A stretch of 64,000 nucleotides of DNA. It comes from Lacisediminihabitans sp046156175. GTDB lineage: Bacteria; Actinomycetota; Actinomycetes; Actinomycetales; Microbacteriaceae. Below the pieces are notes generated by a model that was not told the origin of the DNA, searched no databases, and worked only from the letters and a program-made list of their open reading frames with translations. Position numbers and translations under genes: made by a program. Position 1 is the first letter of the stretch, and the number at the start of each line of letters is the position of its first letter. Location: the NCBI RefSeq assembly GCF_046156175.1, contig NZ_JAYLVL010000001.1, forward strand, positions 186,001 to 250,000, written 5' to 3'. Positions 21,741-30,033 of this stretch are shown here, one piece after another.

Positions 21741-22004
21741 TCACAGATGTCGGTAGACATCCGCCGTGGTCAGGCCCTTCGAGATCATGAGCACCTGAAG
21801 GTGGTAGATCAGCTGGGAGATCTCCTCCGCCGTCTCGTCGAGAGACTGGAATTCCGCCGCCATCCACACCTCGGCGGCTTCTTCGACGATCTTCTTGCCG
21901 ATGGCGTGCACTCCGGCGTCGAGCTCGGCAACGGTGCCCGAACCCTCGGGGCGCGACACCGACTTCTCGCTGAGCTCAGCAAACAGGTCGTCGAACGATT
22001 TCAC
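21741..22004 (-). CDS. hisE: Phosphoribosyl-ATP pyrophosphatase
   Basis: An 87-residue all-helical MazG-like enzyme for step 2 of histidine synthesis. The metal-binding KKIVEEAAEVWMAAE and ETAEEISQLIYHLQVLM are complete. GTG at 22004 gives VKSFDDLFAELSEK, the typical family start; its ribosome-binding site is weak. It begins only 11 bases after the stop of the molybdopterin oxidoreductase gene, so this first his gene is either read through from fdhD-fdhF or has a promoter inside fdhF. Confidence 0.95.
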   Translation of the reverse strand: MKSFDDLFAELSEKSVSRPEGSGTVAELDAGVHAIGKKIVEEAAEVWMAAEFQSLDETAEEISQLIYHLQVLMISKGLTTADVYRHL

Positions 22005-22014
22005 ACCTGCAAGG

Positions 22015-24336
22015 CTACCGGGTGCTGGCGGATGCCACGGGCTCGAGCCGCACGATGACGGCCTTCGACACCGGGGTGTTGCTGCCGATCGCCGCACTGG
22101 CCAGCGGAACCAGCACGTTGGCCTCGGGAAAGTACGCGGCCGCACAACCCTTCGCGGTCGGGTAGGACACGACCCGGTAGTTGCGAAGATACCGGTCGGG
22201 CTCCCCCGCCCACTCGCTGACGATATCCACCCGCTGGCCATCCTCGAGCCCCAGTTCGGTGAGGTCTTCGGAGTTGACGAACACGACATCCCGGCCGTTC
22301 TTGATGCCGCGATAGCGGTCGTTCAGGCTGTAGATGGTGGTGTTGAACTGGTCGTGCGAACGGAGCGTCTGCAGGATGAGTCGGCCTTCCGGGCGCTCGA
22401 GCGGCTCGAGCGCGTTGACCGTGATCATGGCCTTGCCGGTCTCGGTGTCGAAGCTGCGGGTGTCCCGCGGCCCGTTCGGCAGGATGAATCCGCTCGAGCG
22501 ACGGACTTTCTCATTGAAGTCTTCGAAGCCCGGCACCACCCGGGAGATGTGCTCACGGATGAGGTCGTAGTCCGCCTCCATCCCGTTCCAGTCGATCGGT
22601 CCGGAGTCGCCGAGCGCAGCGACCGCCATCCGGGTGACGATCGACACCTCGGACAGCAAGCCCGGCGCGACGGGAGGCACGCTCCCATGGGTGGCGTGCA
22701 CCGCGCACACCGTGTCTTCGACGGAGAGGAATTGCGGTCCGGACTTCTGCAGGTCGAACTCGGTGCGGCCGAGGGTCGGCAGGATCAGCGCCTCCGACCC
22801 GATCACCGCGTGAGACCGATTGAGTTTGGTCGACACCTGCACCGTGAGATCGCACCCCCGCATCGCAGCCTCGGTCGCCTCGGTGTCGGACAGTGCCGCG
22901 ACGAAGTTGCCGCCGAGCGCGAAGAAGACAGAGACCTCTCCCTTCTGCATCGCGGCGATCGACTTCAGCGCATCCATCCCGTGCGGCCGCGGGGGTGAGA
23001 ATCCGAACTCCGCCTCGATCGCATCGAGGAATGCCGGCGTCACCTGCTCCCAGATGCCCATGGTGCGGTCCCCCTGCACATTGCTGTGGCCGCGGATGGG
23101 GGATGCCCCGGCACCGGGCTTGCCGATGTTTCCGCGCAGCAGCAGCAGGTTGATGACCTCTTTGAGAGTGGCGACGGAGTTGCGATGCTGGGTCAGCCCC
23201 ATCGCCCAGGAGATGATCACCCGGTCGGAGGCGAGATAGCGTTCGGCGAGTTCGTCGATCTCAACGGCGTCGAGCCCGGTCGCCGCGAGGACCTCCGCCT
23301 CATCCAGCCCGGCGAGATGCGCGGTGAATTCGGCCAGGCCGGAGCTGTGCTTCGCGAGGAAGTCGTGGTCGAGCACCGTGCCCGGGTTCGCCGCCTCGGC
23401 GTCCAGCACGCGCTTCGACAGGGCCTGCAGCAGTGCCATGTCCCCTCCCGATCGGATCTGCAGGAATTGGTCGGCGAGAGTGGTACCCCGACCAACGATT
23501 CCGCGCACCTTCTGAGGGTTCTTGTAGCGCATGAGCCCGGCCTCTGGCAGCGGGTTCACCGCAACGATCTTCGCGCCGTTCTTCTTCGCATCCTCCAGGG
23601 CGGTGAGCATCCGCGGATGATTCGTGCCCGGATTCTGGCCGAGGATGATGATCAGGTCGGCGCGTTCGAAATCGTCGTAGGCGATCGTCGACTTGCCGAT
23701 CCCGATCACCTCGCCGAGAGCGAGGCTCGTCGACTCGTGGCACATGTTCGAGCAGTCCGGCAGATTGTTGGTTCCATAGGCGCGCGCGAAGAGCTGGTAG
23801 ACGAATGCCGTTTCGTTGGCGGTGCGCCCGCTCGTGTAGAACACGGCCTTGTCGGGGGAATCGAGTCCCCGCAGCCGCTCGCCGAGCAGGGAGAATGCCT
23901 TGTCCCACGAGATCGGCTCGTAGTGATCGGATCCCGCCGGCTTGTAGACGGGTTCGGTGAGTCGCCCCTGCATCCCGAGCCAATACTCCGATTTGGTCAG
24001 AAGGTCCGACACGGAGTTCTCCGCCCAGAAGCTGGTGGGAACGGTCACCGGAGTCGCCTCCCAGGTGACAGCGCGGGCGCCGTTCTCGCAGAATTCGAGC
24101 GCCTTGCGCTTGTCTGGATCCGGCCAGGCGCAACTCATGCAGTCGAACCCGTCTTTCTGGTTCATCGAAGTCATGAGCTTCGCGGTGCGCGTGAGGCCGA
24201 GTTGCACGATGGCCGGCTCCATCGAGTGGTAGATCGCGGGGAGCCCGACGGCCCAGTCCTCGGGAGGGGAGACCTCGAGATCCGGATAGTCGTGGCCCGG
24301 GTTCAGGGATTCCTTGGACTCTGTCTTCTTCGTCAT
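22015..24336 (-). CDS. FdhF/YdeP-family molybdopterin oxidoreductase
   Basis: A 773-residue single-subunit oxidoreductase of the FdhF/YdeP group with a bis-MGD molybdenum cofactor. The N-terminal domain has one CxxC (C66, C69 in DGFDCMSCAWPDPD), the pattern of this family, rather than the four cysteines of classical formate dehydrogenase. The likely Mo ligand is C199 in SNMCHESTSLALGE. Cofactor-binding LIIILGQNPGTNHPRM, RGHSNVQGDRTMG and the C-terminal QFNTTIYSLNDRYRG follow. There is no Tat signal, so it is cytoplasmic. ATG at 24336 overlaps the fdhD stop by four bases. Formate oxidation is possible but unproven; YdeP-like enzymes are also linked to acid stress. Confidence 0.93.
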   Translation of the reverse strand: MTKKTESKESLNPGHDYPDLEVSPPEDWAVGLPAIYHSMEPAIVQLGLTRTAKLMTSMNQKDGFDCMSCAWPDPDKRKALEFCENGARAVTWEATPVTVPTSFWAENSVSDLLTKSEYWLGMQGRLTEPVYKPAGSDHYEPISWDKAFSLLGERLRGLDSPDKAVFYTSGRTANETAFVYQLFARAYGTNNLPDCSNMCHESTSLALGEVIGIGKSTIAYDDFERADLIIILGQNPGTNHPRMLTALEDAKKNGAKIVAVNPLPEAGLMRYKNPQKVRGIVGRGTTLADQFLQIRSGGDMALLQALSKRVLDAEAANPGTVLDHDFLAKHSSGLAEFTAHLAGLDEAEVLAATGLDAVEIDELAERYLASDRVIISWAMGLTQHRNSVATLKEVINLLLLRGNIGKPGAGASPIRGHSNVQGDRTMGIWEQVTPAFLDAIEAEFGFSPPRPHGMDALKSIAAMQKGEVSVFFALGGNFVAALSDTEATEAAMRGCDLTVQVSTKLNRSHAVIGSEALILPTLGRTEFDLQKSGPQFLSVEDTVCAVHATHGSVPPVAPGLLSEVSIVTRMAVAALGDSGPIDWNGMEADYDLIREHISRVVPGFEDFNEKVRRSSGFILPNGPRDTRSFDTETGKAMITVNALEPLERPEGRLILQTLRSHDQFNTTIYSLNDRYRGIKNGRDVVFVNSEDLTELGLEDGQRVDIVSEWAGEPDRYLRNYRVVSYPTAKGCAAAYFPEANVLVPLASAAIGSNTPVSKAVIVRLEPVASASTR

Positions 24337-25205
24337 TTCGCTGCTACCGTCTCATCGAGTTTCGTGGCTGGGGTGTCGGTGCCGAGCCTGTGCTCGCCGC
24401 TGTAAACGACCATTGACCGTCCTCGCAGGAAGCCGACGACGGTCATCCCCACCTCGCTCGCGAGCTCGACGGCGAGGGATGACGGCGCAGACACCGCGGC
24501 AAGCACCGGGATCCCCGCCATCGACGCCTTCTGCGTGAGTTCGAAACTCGCTCGCCCGGAGACCATCAGCACCATGCCTCGCAGCGGCAAGAGGTTCTGG
24601 GTGAGCGCCCAACCCACCACCTTGTCGACCGCATTGTGCCGACCGACGTCTTCGCGGAGCACCAGCATCTCGCCGGTGACACCGTCGAACAGCGCCGCCG
24701 CATGAAGCCCCCCGGTCTTGTCGAAGACATCCTGCCCGGCGCGCAGGCGGTCGGGGAACGTCGCGAGCAGCTCGGCATCCACCACGAGAGCGTCCTCGGA
24801 GACGGCGAAGGCCGAGAGGGTTCTCACGGCATCGATGCTCGCCTTCCCGCACAGGCCACAGGAGCTGGTGGTGTAGAAATTGCGTTCGAGGCTGGGATCT
24901 GGCGCCGGAACGCCCTCACCGAGCGTGACATCCAGCACGTTGTAGGTGTTCTCGCGGTCGACTGTCGCCCCCGCGCAGTAGCGGGCTGCGGCGAAGTGGT
25001 CTCCGTTCGAGACGACCCCTTCGGACACGAGGAATCCCGCCGCCAGGTCGAAATCGTGCCCGGGGGTACGCATGGTGATGGCGAGTGCCTTGCCTCCCAC
25101 CCGGATCTCCAGAGGCTCCTCGACGGCGAGCACATCTTCGCGCCGCACCGCCCCCTCTCCCACCGTGATGCGTGTGACCCTGCGCCTGACCGTGATTCTG
25201 CCCAT
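24333..25205 (-). CDS. fdhD: Formate dehydrogenase sulfurtransferase FdhD
   Basis: A 290-residue protein that passes sulfur from a cysteine desulfurase to the molybdenum cofactor before it enters formate dehydrogenase-type enzymes. The conserved CxxC in YTTSSCGLCGKAS (about residue 120) and EDVGRHNAVDKVVG, followed by LMVSGRASFE, are diagnostic. ATG at 25205 matches the family start MGRITVRRRVTRI. An overlap of four bases with fdhF makes a dedicated maturation pair. A -10-like GATACT seven bases upstream with no ribosome-binding site suggests a leaderless message. It is divergent from mobA. Confidence 0.95.
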   Translation of the reverse strand: MGRITVRRRVTRITVGEGAVRREDVLAVEEPLEIRVGGKALAITMRTPGHDFDLAAGFLVSEGVVSNGDHFAAARYCAGATVDRENTYNVLDVTLGEGVPAPDPSLERNFYTTSSCGLCGKASIDAVRTLSAFAVSEDALVVDAELLATFPDRLRAGQDVFDKTGGLHAAALFDGVTGEMLVLREDVGRHNAVDKVVGWALTQNLLPLRGMVLMVSGRASFELTQKASMAGIPVLAAVSAPSSLAVELASEVGMTVVGFLRGRSMVVYSGEHRLGTDTPATKLDETVAAK

Positions 25206-25218
25206 ACTCTCGAGTATC
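25204..25218 (-). promoter_or_regulatory. Candidate leaderless promoter and palindrome at fdhD start
   Basis: On the minus strand GATACT (25213-25218) lies seven bases before the fdhD ATG, the spacing of leaderless actinobacterial promoters. ATACTC (25204-25209) and GAGTAT (25212-25217) form a six-base inverted repeat that covers both the -10-like box and the start codon, so a bound protein there would block expression. No clear -35 box is seen. Confidence 0.45.
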
Positions 25219-25290
25219 CACCCGTCTGCCGGACGCGCTGTGATCCACACGGGAATTGCAGGTACCGACCGAGCCGCGGTGCCTGCGACC

Positions 25291-25303
25291 TAGAGTTGAA
25301 CGC
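25291..25303 (+). promoter_or_regulatory. Candidate leaderless -10 box of mobA
   Basis: TAGAGT (25291-25296) is followed by a seven-base spacer and the mobA ATG at 25304, with no ribosome-binding site between. Transcription starting at the A of ATG would give a leaderless message. It mirrors the arrangement at fdhD on the other strand. Confidence 0.45.
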
Positions 25304-26224
25304 ATGATCTTCGACGCCATCGTGCTCGCCGGTGGGCGGGCATCCCGACTGGACGGCGTCTCGAAACCAGAGTTGGAGGTCGACGGCAGGTCCTTGCTCT
25401 CCCGCGCCCTCGACGCGGCATCCGGTGCCCGCCACAGCGTCGTCGTCGGCACGCCCTCGGTAGTGCCGGCCGGTGTCCTCGTCACCCGGGAAGATCCGGC
25501 CTACGGCGGGCCGGCCGCGGCGATCGGAGCCGGCATACTGGCCCTCGGCCCGGAATCGCCGGGCCCAGAATCTCGTCGCGCGGCTTCCCCCGACTACCTG
25601 CTGGTGCTCGCGAGCGACCTGCCGAACAGCGCGAAGGCCGTGGCCGAATTGCTCACTCACGCCTCCGAAGGCACGGATGGTGTGCTCGCGATCGACTCCG
25701 GAGGTCGCCGTCAACCCCTGCTCGGCCTGTACCGGTACGGGCCGCTCAGCGCGGCGGTGCACGGGCGGGACCTCACCGGCCTCTCGGTTCGCGCCCTGCT
25801 CGCCTCGCTCGATCTCGCCGAGATCCCGATGCCGGAGGGGTCGACCGACGACATCGACACGTGGGCGGATGCCGCGGGCTTCGGCATCCCGCAGCCCGCG
25901 GCGACAGCGCGACCCACCACAACGAAAGGACAGCCCATGAGCGACCGGGACGATGAGGCGATGCGCGTTGCACTGTCAGAGTGGAGCGATCGACTCACCG
26001 AGGCGCTCGGCCTCGAAGCGGTGGATGTCGACATCGACGCCGTACTCGCCCTCGCCGGAACCGCCGCCCACGCGGTCTTGCGCCCGGCAGCGCCACTCAC
26101 GACCTACCTGGTCGGCTACGCCGCCGGGATCGCCGCAGCCTCGACGGGGCCGGCGGGCGCGACCGCCGCCTTCGGCCAGGCAGTGGCGATAGCGACGCAG
26201 CTCGCGAAATCCGAGAAACGGTGA
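25304..26224 (+). CDS. mobA: MobA-like guanylyltransferase fused to DUF6457 domain
   Basis: A 306-residue protein. Residues 1-200 are an NTP-transferase of the MobA type that would join GMP to molybdopterin: LAGGRASRLDGVSKPELEV is the GTP-binding loop and LASDLPN carries the metal aspartate. Residues from about 212 form a helical DUF6457-like domain (SEWSDRLTEAL, TYLVGYAAGIAAAS). An in-frame ATG at 25937 with AAAGGA upstream could also yield this 95-residue domain alone. The stop overlaps the moeA GTG by four bases. Supplying bis-MGD to the FdhF-like enzyme across the divergent promoter region is the obvious role. Confidence 0.88.
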   Translation: MIFDAIVLAGGRASRLDGVSKPELEVDGRSLLSRALDAASGARHSVVVGTPSVVPAGVLVTREDPAYGGPAAAIGAGILALGPESPGPESRRAASPDYLLVLASDLPNSAKAVAELLTHASEGTDGVLAIDSGGRRQPLLGLYRYGPLSAAVHGRDLTGLSVRALLASLDLAEIPMPEGSTDDIDTWADAAGFGIPQPAATARPTTTKGQPMSDRDDEAMRVALSEWSDRLTEALGLEAVDVDIDAVLALAGTAAHAVLRPAAPLTTYLVGYAAGIAAASTGPAGATAAFGQAVAIATQLAKSEKR

Positions 26225-27405
26225 TCGGAGGCCTCCCCGGTGCGCAGCCCGGACCCCCGCTCGCCCATGACTGGCATGCGGCACGCCTCGTCGCGGCGGC
26301 CGCGGCATCCGTGCTCCCCTCCGAGACGGTGCCGCTAGAGGACGGAATCGGGCGCATTCTCACCAGGGACCTTCTGGCGTTGAGCGATGTGCCGCACTAT
26401 TCCTCCTCGGCGATGGACGGCTGGGCGGTCAGCGGCGCCGGTCCGTGGCACCTCACCAGCGAATCGAGGCTCGAACCCGGATTCGCGGCGGCGATCGTCA
26501 CCGGCGGCCTGGTGCCGCCGGGCGCCGATGCCGTGCTCCGCAGCGAGAGCGGCACCATCGCCGGCGCGGTGCTCCAGTCGACCTCCTCCAGCGGCGAACC
26601 CCATCCCGGCCAGCACATCCGGGTCCCGGGGCGCGAGGCCCGCTGCGGCGAGATCGTCGTTTCGGCAGGGACCCTGCTCAATCCGGCACACGTCGCGCTG
26701 GCCGCGGGATGCGGGCACGACGACCTCGATGTGATCCGACGCCCGCGGGTGCTCCTCCTTCTCACGGGCGACGAGGTCGACGAGCACGGAATCCCCGGTC
26801 CGGGGCGCGTGCGCGACAGTTTCGGTCCGCAGCTGCCCGGCGTGCTGGGGATGCTGGGCGCCGCGGTCGTTTCACAGCGGCGCGTGCGCGATGACTTCGC
26901 CGCGACCGTGGAGGCGCTTCAGGGGCACTCCGGTTCCGTCGACCTCATCGTCACCACCGGCGGCACCGGCGACTCCGCGTCCGATCACCTGCGTTCCGCC
27001 CTGCGGTTCCTCGACGCCGAGTTCCTGGTGCACCGGGTCGCCATGCGCCCGGGAGGACCGACGATGCTCGCCCGGATGCCCGACGGCCGCCTGGTCGTGG
27101 GTCTTCCGGGCAACCCGCTTGCCGCGATGATGGGCTTCCTCACCCTCGCGGTACCGCTCCTGGCCGGATTCCACGGGCGCGTCTCCGAGGTCGGCCGCGT
27201 GGTGTCTGCGGACCCCCTCGAGGGTCGCGGCGCCTCGAGCATCCTCGTGCCATTCCGAATCGTGGACGGACGGGGCGTGGCAAACCCATGGCTCGGCTCC
27301 GGCATGATGCGAGGGCTCGCGGATGCCGAGGGGGTACTCGTCGTCCCCCCGGGTGGCGCCGGCGCCGGCGAGCAGGTCGAGACCGTCGCGCTGCCCTGGC
27401 AGTGA
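26221..27405 (+). CDS. moeA: Molybdopterin molybdenumtransferase
   Basis: A 394-residue MoeA that inserts molybdate into adenylylated molybdopterin. The N-terminal domain shows SSSAMDGWAV. The MoCF-fold core has LLLTGDEVDE, VTTGGTGDSASDHL, MRPGGPTMLARM and GLPGNPLAAMM, the catalytic loops of the family. GTG at 26221 is chosen because it overlaps the mobA stop (GTGA), a coupled start; the frame is open further upstream but that part lies inside mobA. Other Moco genes (moaA-E, mogA) are not in the window. Confidence 0.95.
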   Translation: MIGGLPGAQPGPPLAHDWHAARLVAAAAASVLPSETVPLEDGIGRILTRDLLALSDVPHYSSSAMDGWAVSGAGPWHLTSESRLEPGFAAAIVTGGLVPPGADAVLRSESGTIAGAVLQSTSSSGEPHPGQHIRVPGREARCGEIVVSAGTLLNPAHVALAAGCGHDDLDVIRRPRVLLLLTGDEVDEHGIPGPGRVRDSFGPQLPGVLGMLGAAVVSQRRVRDDFAATVEALQGHSGSVDLIVTTGGTGDSASDHLRSALRFLDAEFLVHRVAMRPGGPTMLARMPDGRLVVGLPGNPLAAMMGFLTLAVPLLAGFHGRVSEVGRVVSADPLEGRGASSILVPFRIVDGRGVANPWLGSGMMRGLADAEGVLVVPPGGAGAGEQVETVALPWQ

Positions 27406-27434
27406 CGGGCGGCCGGCTGCCCCATCGCGCCGGG

Positions 27435-27470
27435 GGCATCCGCCCTGCCCGCTAGGCAGGGCGGGATGCC
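27435..27470. terminator. Strong hairpin between moeA and FKBP gene
   Basis: GGCATCCGCCCTGCC and its near-perfect complement around a CGCTA loop form a 15-base stem with one bulged C. It stands between convergent stops (27405 and 27478) and can serve both strands. No T run follows on either side. Confidence 0.65.
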
Positions 27471-27477
27471 AAAGGGT

Positions 27478-27852
27478 CTAGCTGACGCCGAGCAGGTCGA
27501 TCACGAAGATCAGAGTGCGGCCGGAGAGCCGGTGGCCGGACCCCGCTGCGCCGTAAGCGAGGGCGGGAGGCACGATCAGCTGGCGGCGACCGCCGACCTT
27601 CATGCCGGGGATGCCCTCCTGCCAGCCGGCGATGAGGGAGCGCAGCGGAAAGTCCACGGACTGTCCGCGGCTCCAGGAGGAGTCGAACTCCTCACCGGAT
27701 TCGAAGTCGACGCCGAGGTAGTGCACGTCGACCTTGTCGCCGGTCTTGGCCTCGTCCCCGGTACCGACCTCGATGTCGATGGACACCAGTTCGGCGGGCG
27801 CGTCACCCTCGTAGAACTCGATTTCTGGCTTGGTCTTGTTGAACTCAGTCAT
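27478..27852 (-). CDS. FKBP-type peptidyl-prolyl cis-trans isomerase
   Basis: A 124-residue cytoplasmic single-domain FKBP that speeds proline isomerisation in folding proteins. Key parts are VDVHYLGVDFESGEEFDSSW, the hydrophobic pocket VDFPLRSLIAGWQEGIPGM, and RRQLIVPPALAYGAAGSGHR followed by LIFVIDLLGV. The length is that of the minimal family member; no signal peptide or membrane helix is present. ATG at 27852 is the only sensible start. It precedes no operon partner closely; rpe ends 35 bases upstream in the same direction. Confidence 0.95.
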   Translation of the reverse strand: MTEFNKTKPEIEFYEGDAPAELVSIDIEVGTGDEAKTGDKVDVHYLGVDFESGEEFDSSWSRGQSVDFPLRSLIAGWQEGIPGMKVGGRRQLIVPPALAYGAAGSGHRLSGRTLIFVIDLLGVS

Positions 27853-27887
27853 GGGTCAATTCAAGCAGAGTCGGCGAGCCCGCCCGT

Positions 27888-28550
27888 TCAGTGGGAGTGT
27901 GCGGACGCTGCCGCTCGCAGGAGCGCGATCTGTTCGACCGGCTCCCCCACGTTGAACACACTCGAGCCGGCGACGAAGGTATCGGCTCCGGCCTCCGCGG
28001 CGATCTCGATCGTGCTCACGGTGATCCCGCCATCCACCTGCAGCCAGACGTCGAGACCGGATGCCGCCACGGCGGCGCGAAGCGCGACGAGTTTCGGCAT
28101 CGTCTCGCCCATGAACGACTGCCCGCCGAAGCCCGGCTCGACGGTCATCACGAGCACCTGGTCGAACTCGGGCAGCAGCTCGAGATAGGGCTCGATCGCT
28201 GTGCCGGGCTTGACCGCGATCCCGGCCCGGGCGCCGATGGCGCGCAGGCGCCGCGCGAGGCCGACGGCATCCGCCGCAGCCTCGGCATGGAAGGTGACCG
28301 AGTAGGCACCCACCTCGGCGTAGCCTGGAGCCCAGCGGTCGGGGTCGTCGATCATCAGGTGGATGTCGAGCGGCAGGGGCGAGACCCGTTGCAGGGATTC
28401 CACCATGCGTGGTCCGAAGGTGAGATTCGGCACGAAATGGTTGTCCATGACGTCGACGTGCACCAGGTCGGCAGTCGCGATACGACCGAGCTCGTGCTCG
28501 AGGTTCGCGAAGTCAGCGGTCAGGATGCTCGGATTGATTCGTACAGTCAC
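27888..28550 (-). CDS. rpe: Ribulose-phosphate 3-epimerase
   Basis: A 220-residue TIM barrel interconverting ribulose 5-phosphate and xylulose 5-phosphate in the pentose phosphate pathway. Start INPSILTADFANL, metal ligands in HVDVMDNHFVPNLTFGP and LDIHLMI, MTVEPGFGGQSFM and the phosphate-binding VAGSSVF are all in place. GTG at 28550 gives a normal N-terminus (VTVRINPSIL). It follows rsmB by 52 bases in the conserved actinobacterial order rpe-rsmB-fmt. Confidence 0.97.
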   Translation of the reverse strand: MTVRINPSILTADFANLEHELGRIATADLVHVDVMDNHFVPNLTFGPRMVESLQRVSPLPLDIHLMIDDPDRWAPGYAEVGAYSVTFHAEAAADAVGLARRLRAIGARAGIAVKPGTAIEPYLELLPEFDQVLVMTVEPGFGGQSFMGETMPKLVALRAAVAASGLDVWLQVDGGITVSTIEIAAEAGADTFVAGSSVFNVGEPVEQIALLRAAASAHSH

Positions 28551-28602
28551 CTGCGTCAGCCTAGACGGCGCGCTGTGGCGCCGGGGATCTCCGCGAGGCG
28601 CT

Positions 28603-30033
28603 TCACGGCTCGACGGGTGCGGCCTTTTCCAGCAGACAGATGAACATGGCGTCCGTGCCGTGTCGATGGGGCCAGAGTTGCACGTGCCCGTCGTCCGCGG
28701 AGTCGCCCAGGTCGAGTTCGCGCTTGGTGACAGCCGCGAGCACCGCGACGGTGTCGATTCGAGAGACGCCGGGGCTGCGGCGCAGAACCGTCTCCACCAC
28801 GACCTTCGTCTCGGCCAGGTGCGGAGAGCAGGTGACGTAGGCGAGGATCCCGCCGGGTTTCAGAGCGGCGAGCCCGGACTCGAGAAGCCCGATCTGCAGC
28901 CCGGTGAGGTCCGCGACATCGCTCGGCTGCTTGCGCCAGCGCGCTTCCGGGCGGCGACGGAGCGCACCGAGCCCGGTGCAGGGAGCGTCGAGCAGGATGC
29001 GGTCGAACTGCTGCGGCATCCGGTCGCCGAACAGCGTGCCATCCTGCACCAGCACCTGCGGAGGATCGGGGAACACGGCAAGCGCCTTGCGCACCAGCTC
29101 CGCGCGCGCGGGCGTGATCTCGTTCGCGACGAGAATCGCCCCGCCCTCACGGGCTTCGGCGGCCAGAAGTGCGGCCTTGCCTCCCGGCCCCGCGCACAGG
29201 TCGAGCCAGCGCTCGCCGGTGACCACCGGACGGGCACGGCTGAGCGCGAGGGCTGCGAGTTGCGATCCCTCGTCTTGCACGCGGGCGCGCCCCTCGTGCA
29301 CCGCCGGCCAGAGGGCGGGGTCTCCCCCGTCACTCACCGCTGCGAGAGGCGAGTATTTCGCCTTCTGGGTTCCCCTGATCTCGGAGATGGTCGCGAGTCC
29401 CGGCAGCGCGACCAACGACACGCGCGGAGCGAAGTTGTCGGCGATCAGCAGGTCTTCCAGCTCATCCTCCCGGCCCTCCGCCGCAAGCGCCTGGCGGAAC
29501 GCGCGCACGATCCAGAGCGGATGAGAGTGCTCGAGCGAAAGTCGTTCGTCGTCATTGCGCGGCTTCGCCATCACCCGGTCGTGCCAGGCCGAAGGCTCGC
29601 TTCGTGTGATGGTGCGCAAGACTCCGTTGACGAAGCCGGCGGCCGACCGGGATCCGACCTCCTTGGCGAGGGAGACGGCCTCATCCACCGCAGCATGCTG
29701 CGCCACGCGCATCGACAGCAGCTGGTGCGTTCCGAGCCGAAGCACATCGAGAATGGGCGAATCTATCTCCTCGGTCGAGCGCCCGGCGGCGAGCTCGATC
29801 ACCGCGTCGTAGTATCCCTGCTGGCGCAGCGTGCCGTAGGTGAGCTCTGTCGCGAGGGCGGCATCCTGCGGGTTCAGTCGAGCACGCTCGAGCTTCACCG
29901 GCAGCAGGAGGTTGGCGTAGGCATCCGTCTCGCGCACCGCCATGATCACGTCGAGGGCGATTCGCCGGGCGGGCTGCACGCGGGACGGGGGTTCGGGCGT
30001 GCGGGTGCCGCGAGCCGGGCGACGGTCGCTCAT
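28603..30033 (-). CDS. rsmB: 16S rRNA (cytosine-967-C5)-methyltransferase-like RsmB
   Basis: A 476-residue protein with an N-terminal NusB-like RNA-binding domain (about 25-150) and a C-terminal Rossmann m5C methyltransferase. The SAM-binding loop LDLCAGPGGKAALLA, the catalytic-type LLDAPCTGLGALRRRPEARW and the second cysteine in YVTCSPHLAE are present, so both cysteines of the RsmB/NOP2 mechanism are there. ATG at 30033 overlaps the fmt stop by four bases. C967 of 16S rRNA is the family's usual target; this has not been tested for the organism. Confidence 0.94.
   Translation of the reverse strand: MSDRRPARGTRTPEPPSRVQPARRIALDVIMAVRETDAYANLLLPVKLERARLNPQDAALATELTYGTLRQQGYYDAVIELAAGRSTEEIDSPILDVLRLGTHQLLSMRVAQHAAVDEAVSLAKEVGSRSAAGFVNGVLRTITRSEPSAWHDRVMAKPRNDDERLSLEHSHPLWIVRAFRQALAAEGREDELEDLLIADNFAPRVSLVALPGLATISEIRGTQKAKYSPLAAVSDGGDPALWPAVHEGRARVQDEGSQLAALALSRARPVVTGERWLDLCAGPGGKAALLAAEAREGGAILVANEITPARAELVRKALAVFPDPPQVLVQDGTLFGDRMPQQFDRILLDAPCTGLGALRRRPEARWRKQPSDVADLTGLQIGLLESGLAALKPGGILAYVTCSPHLAETKVVVETVLRRSPGVSRIDTVAVLAAVTKRELDLGDSADDGHVQLWPHRHGTDAMFICLLEKAAPVEP

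Noticed and set aside
22015..24336. Damaged formate dehydrogenase lacking its four-cysteine iron-sulfur motif
   Set aside because: A single CxxC in a DGFDCxxCAWPDP context is normal for the FdhF/YdeP family; the protein is full length with all later motifs.
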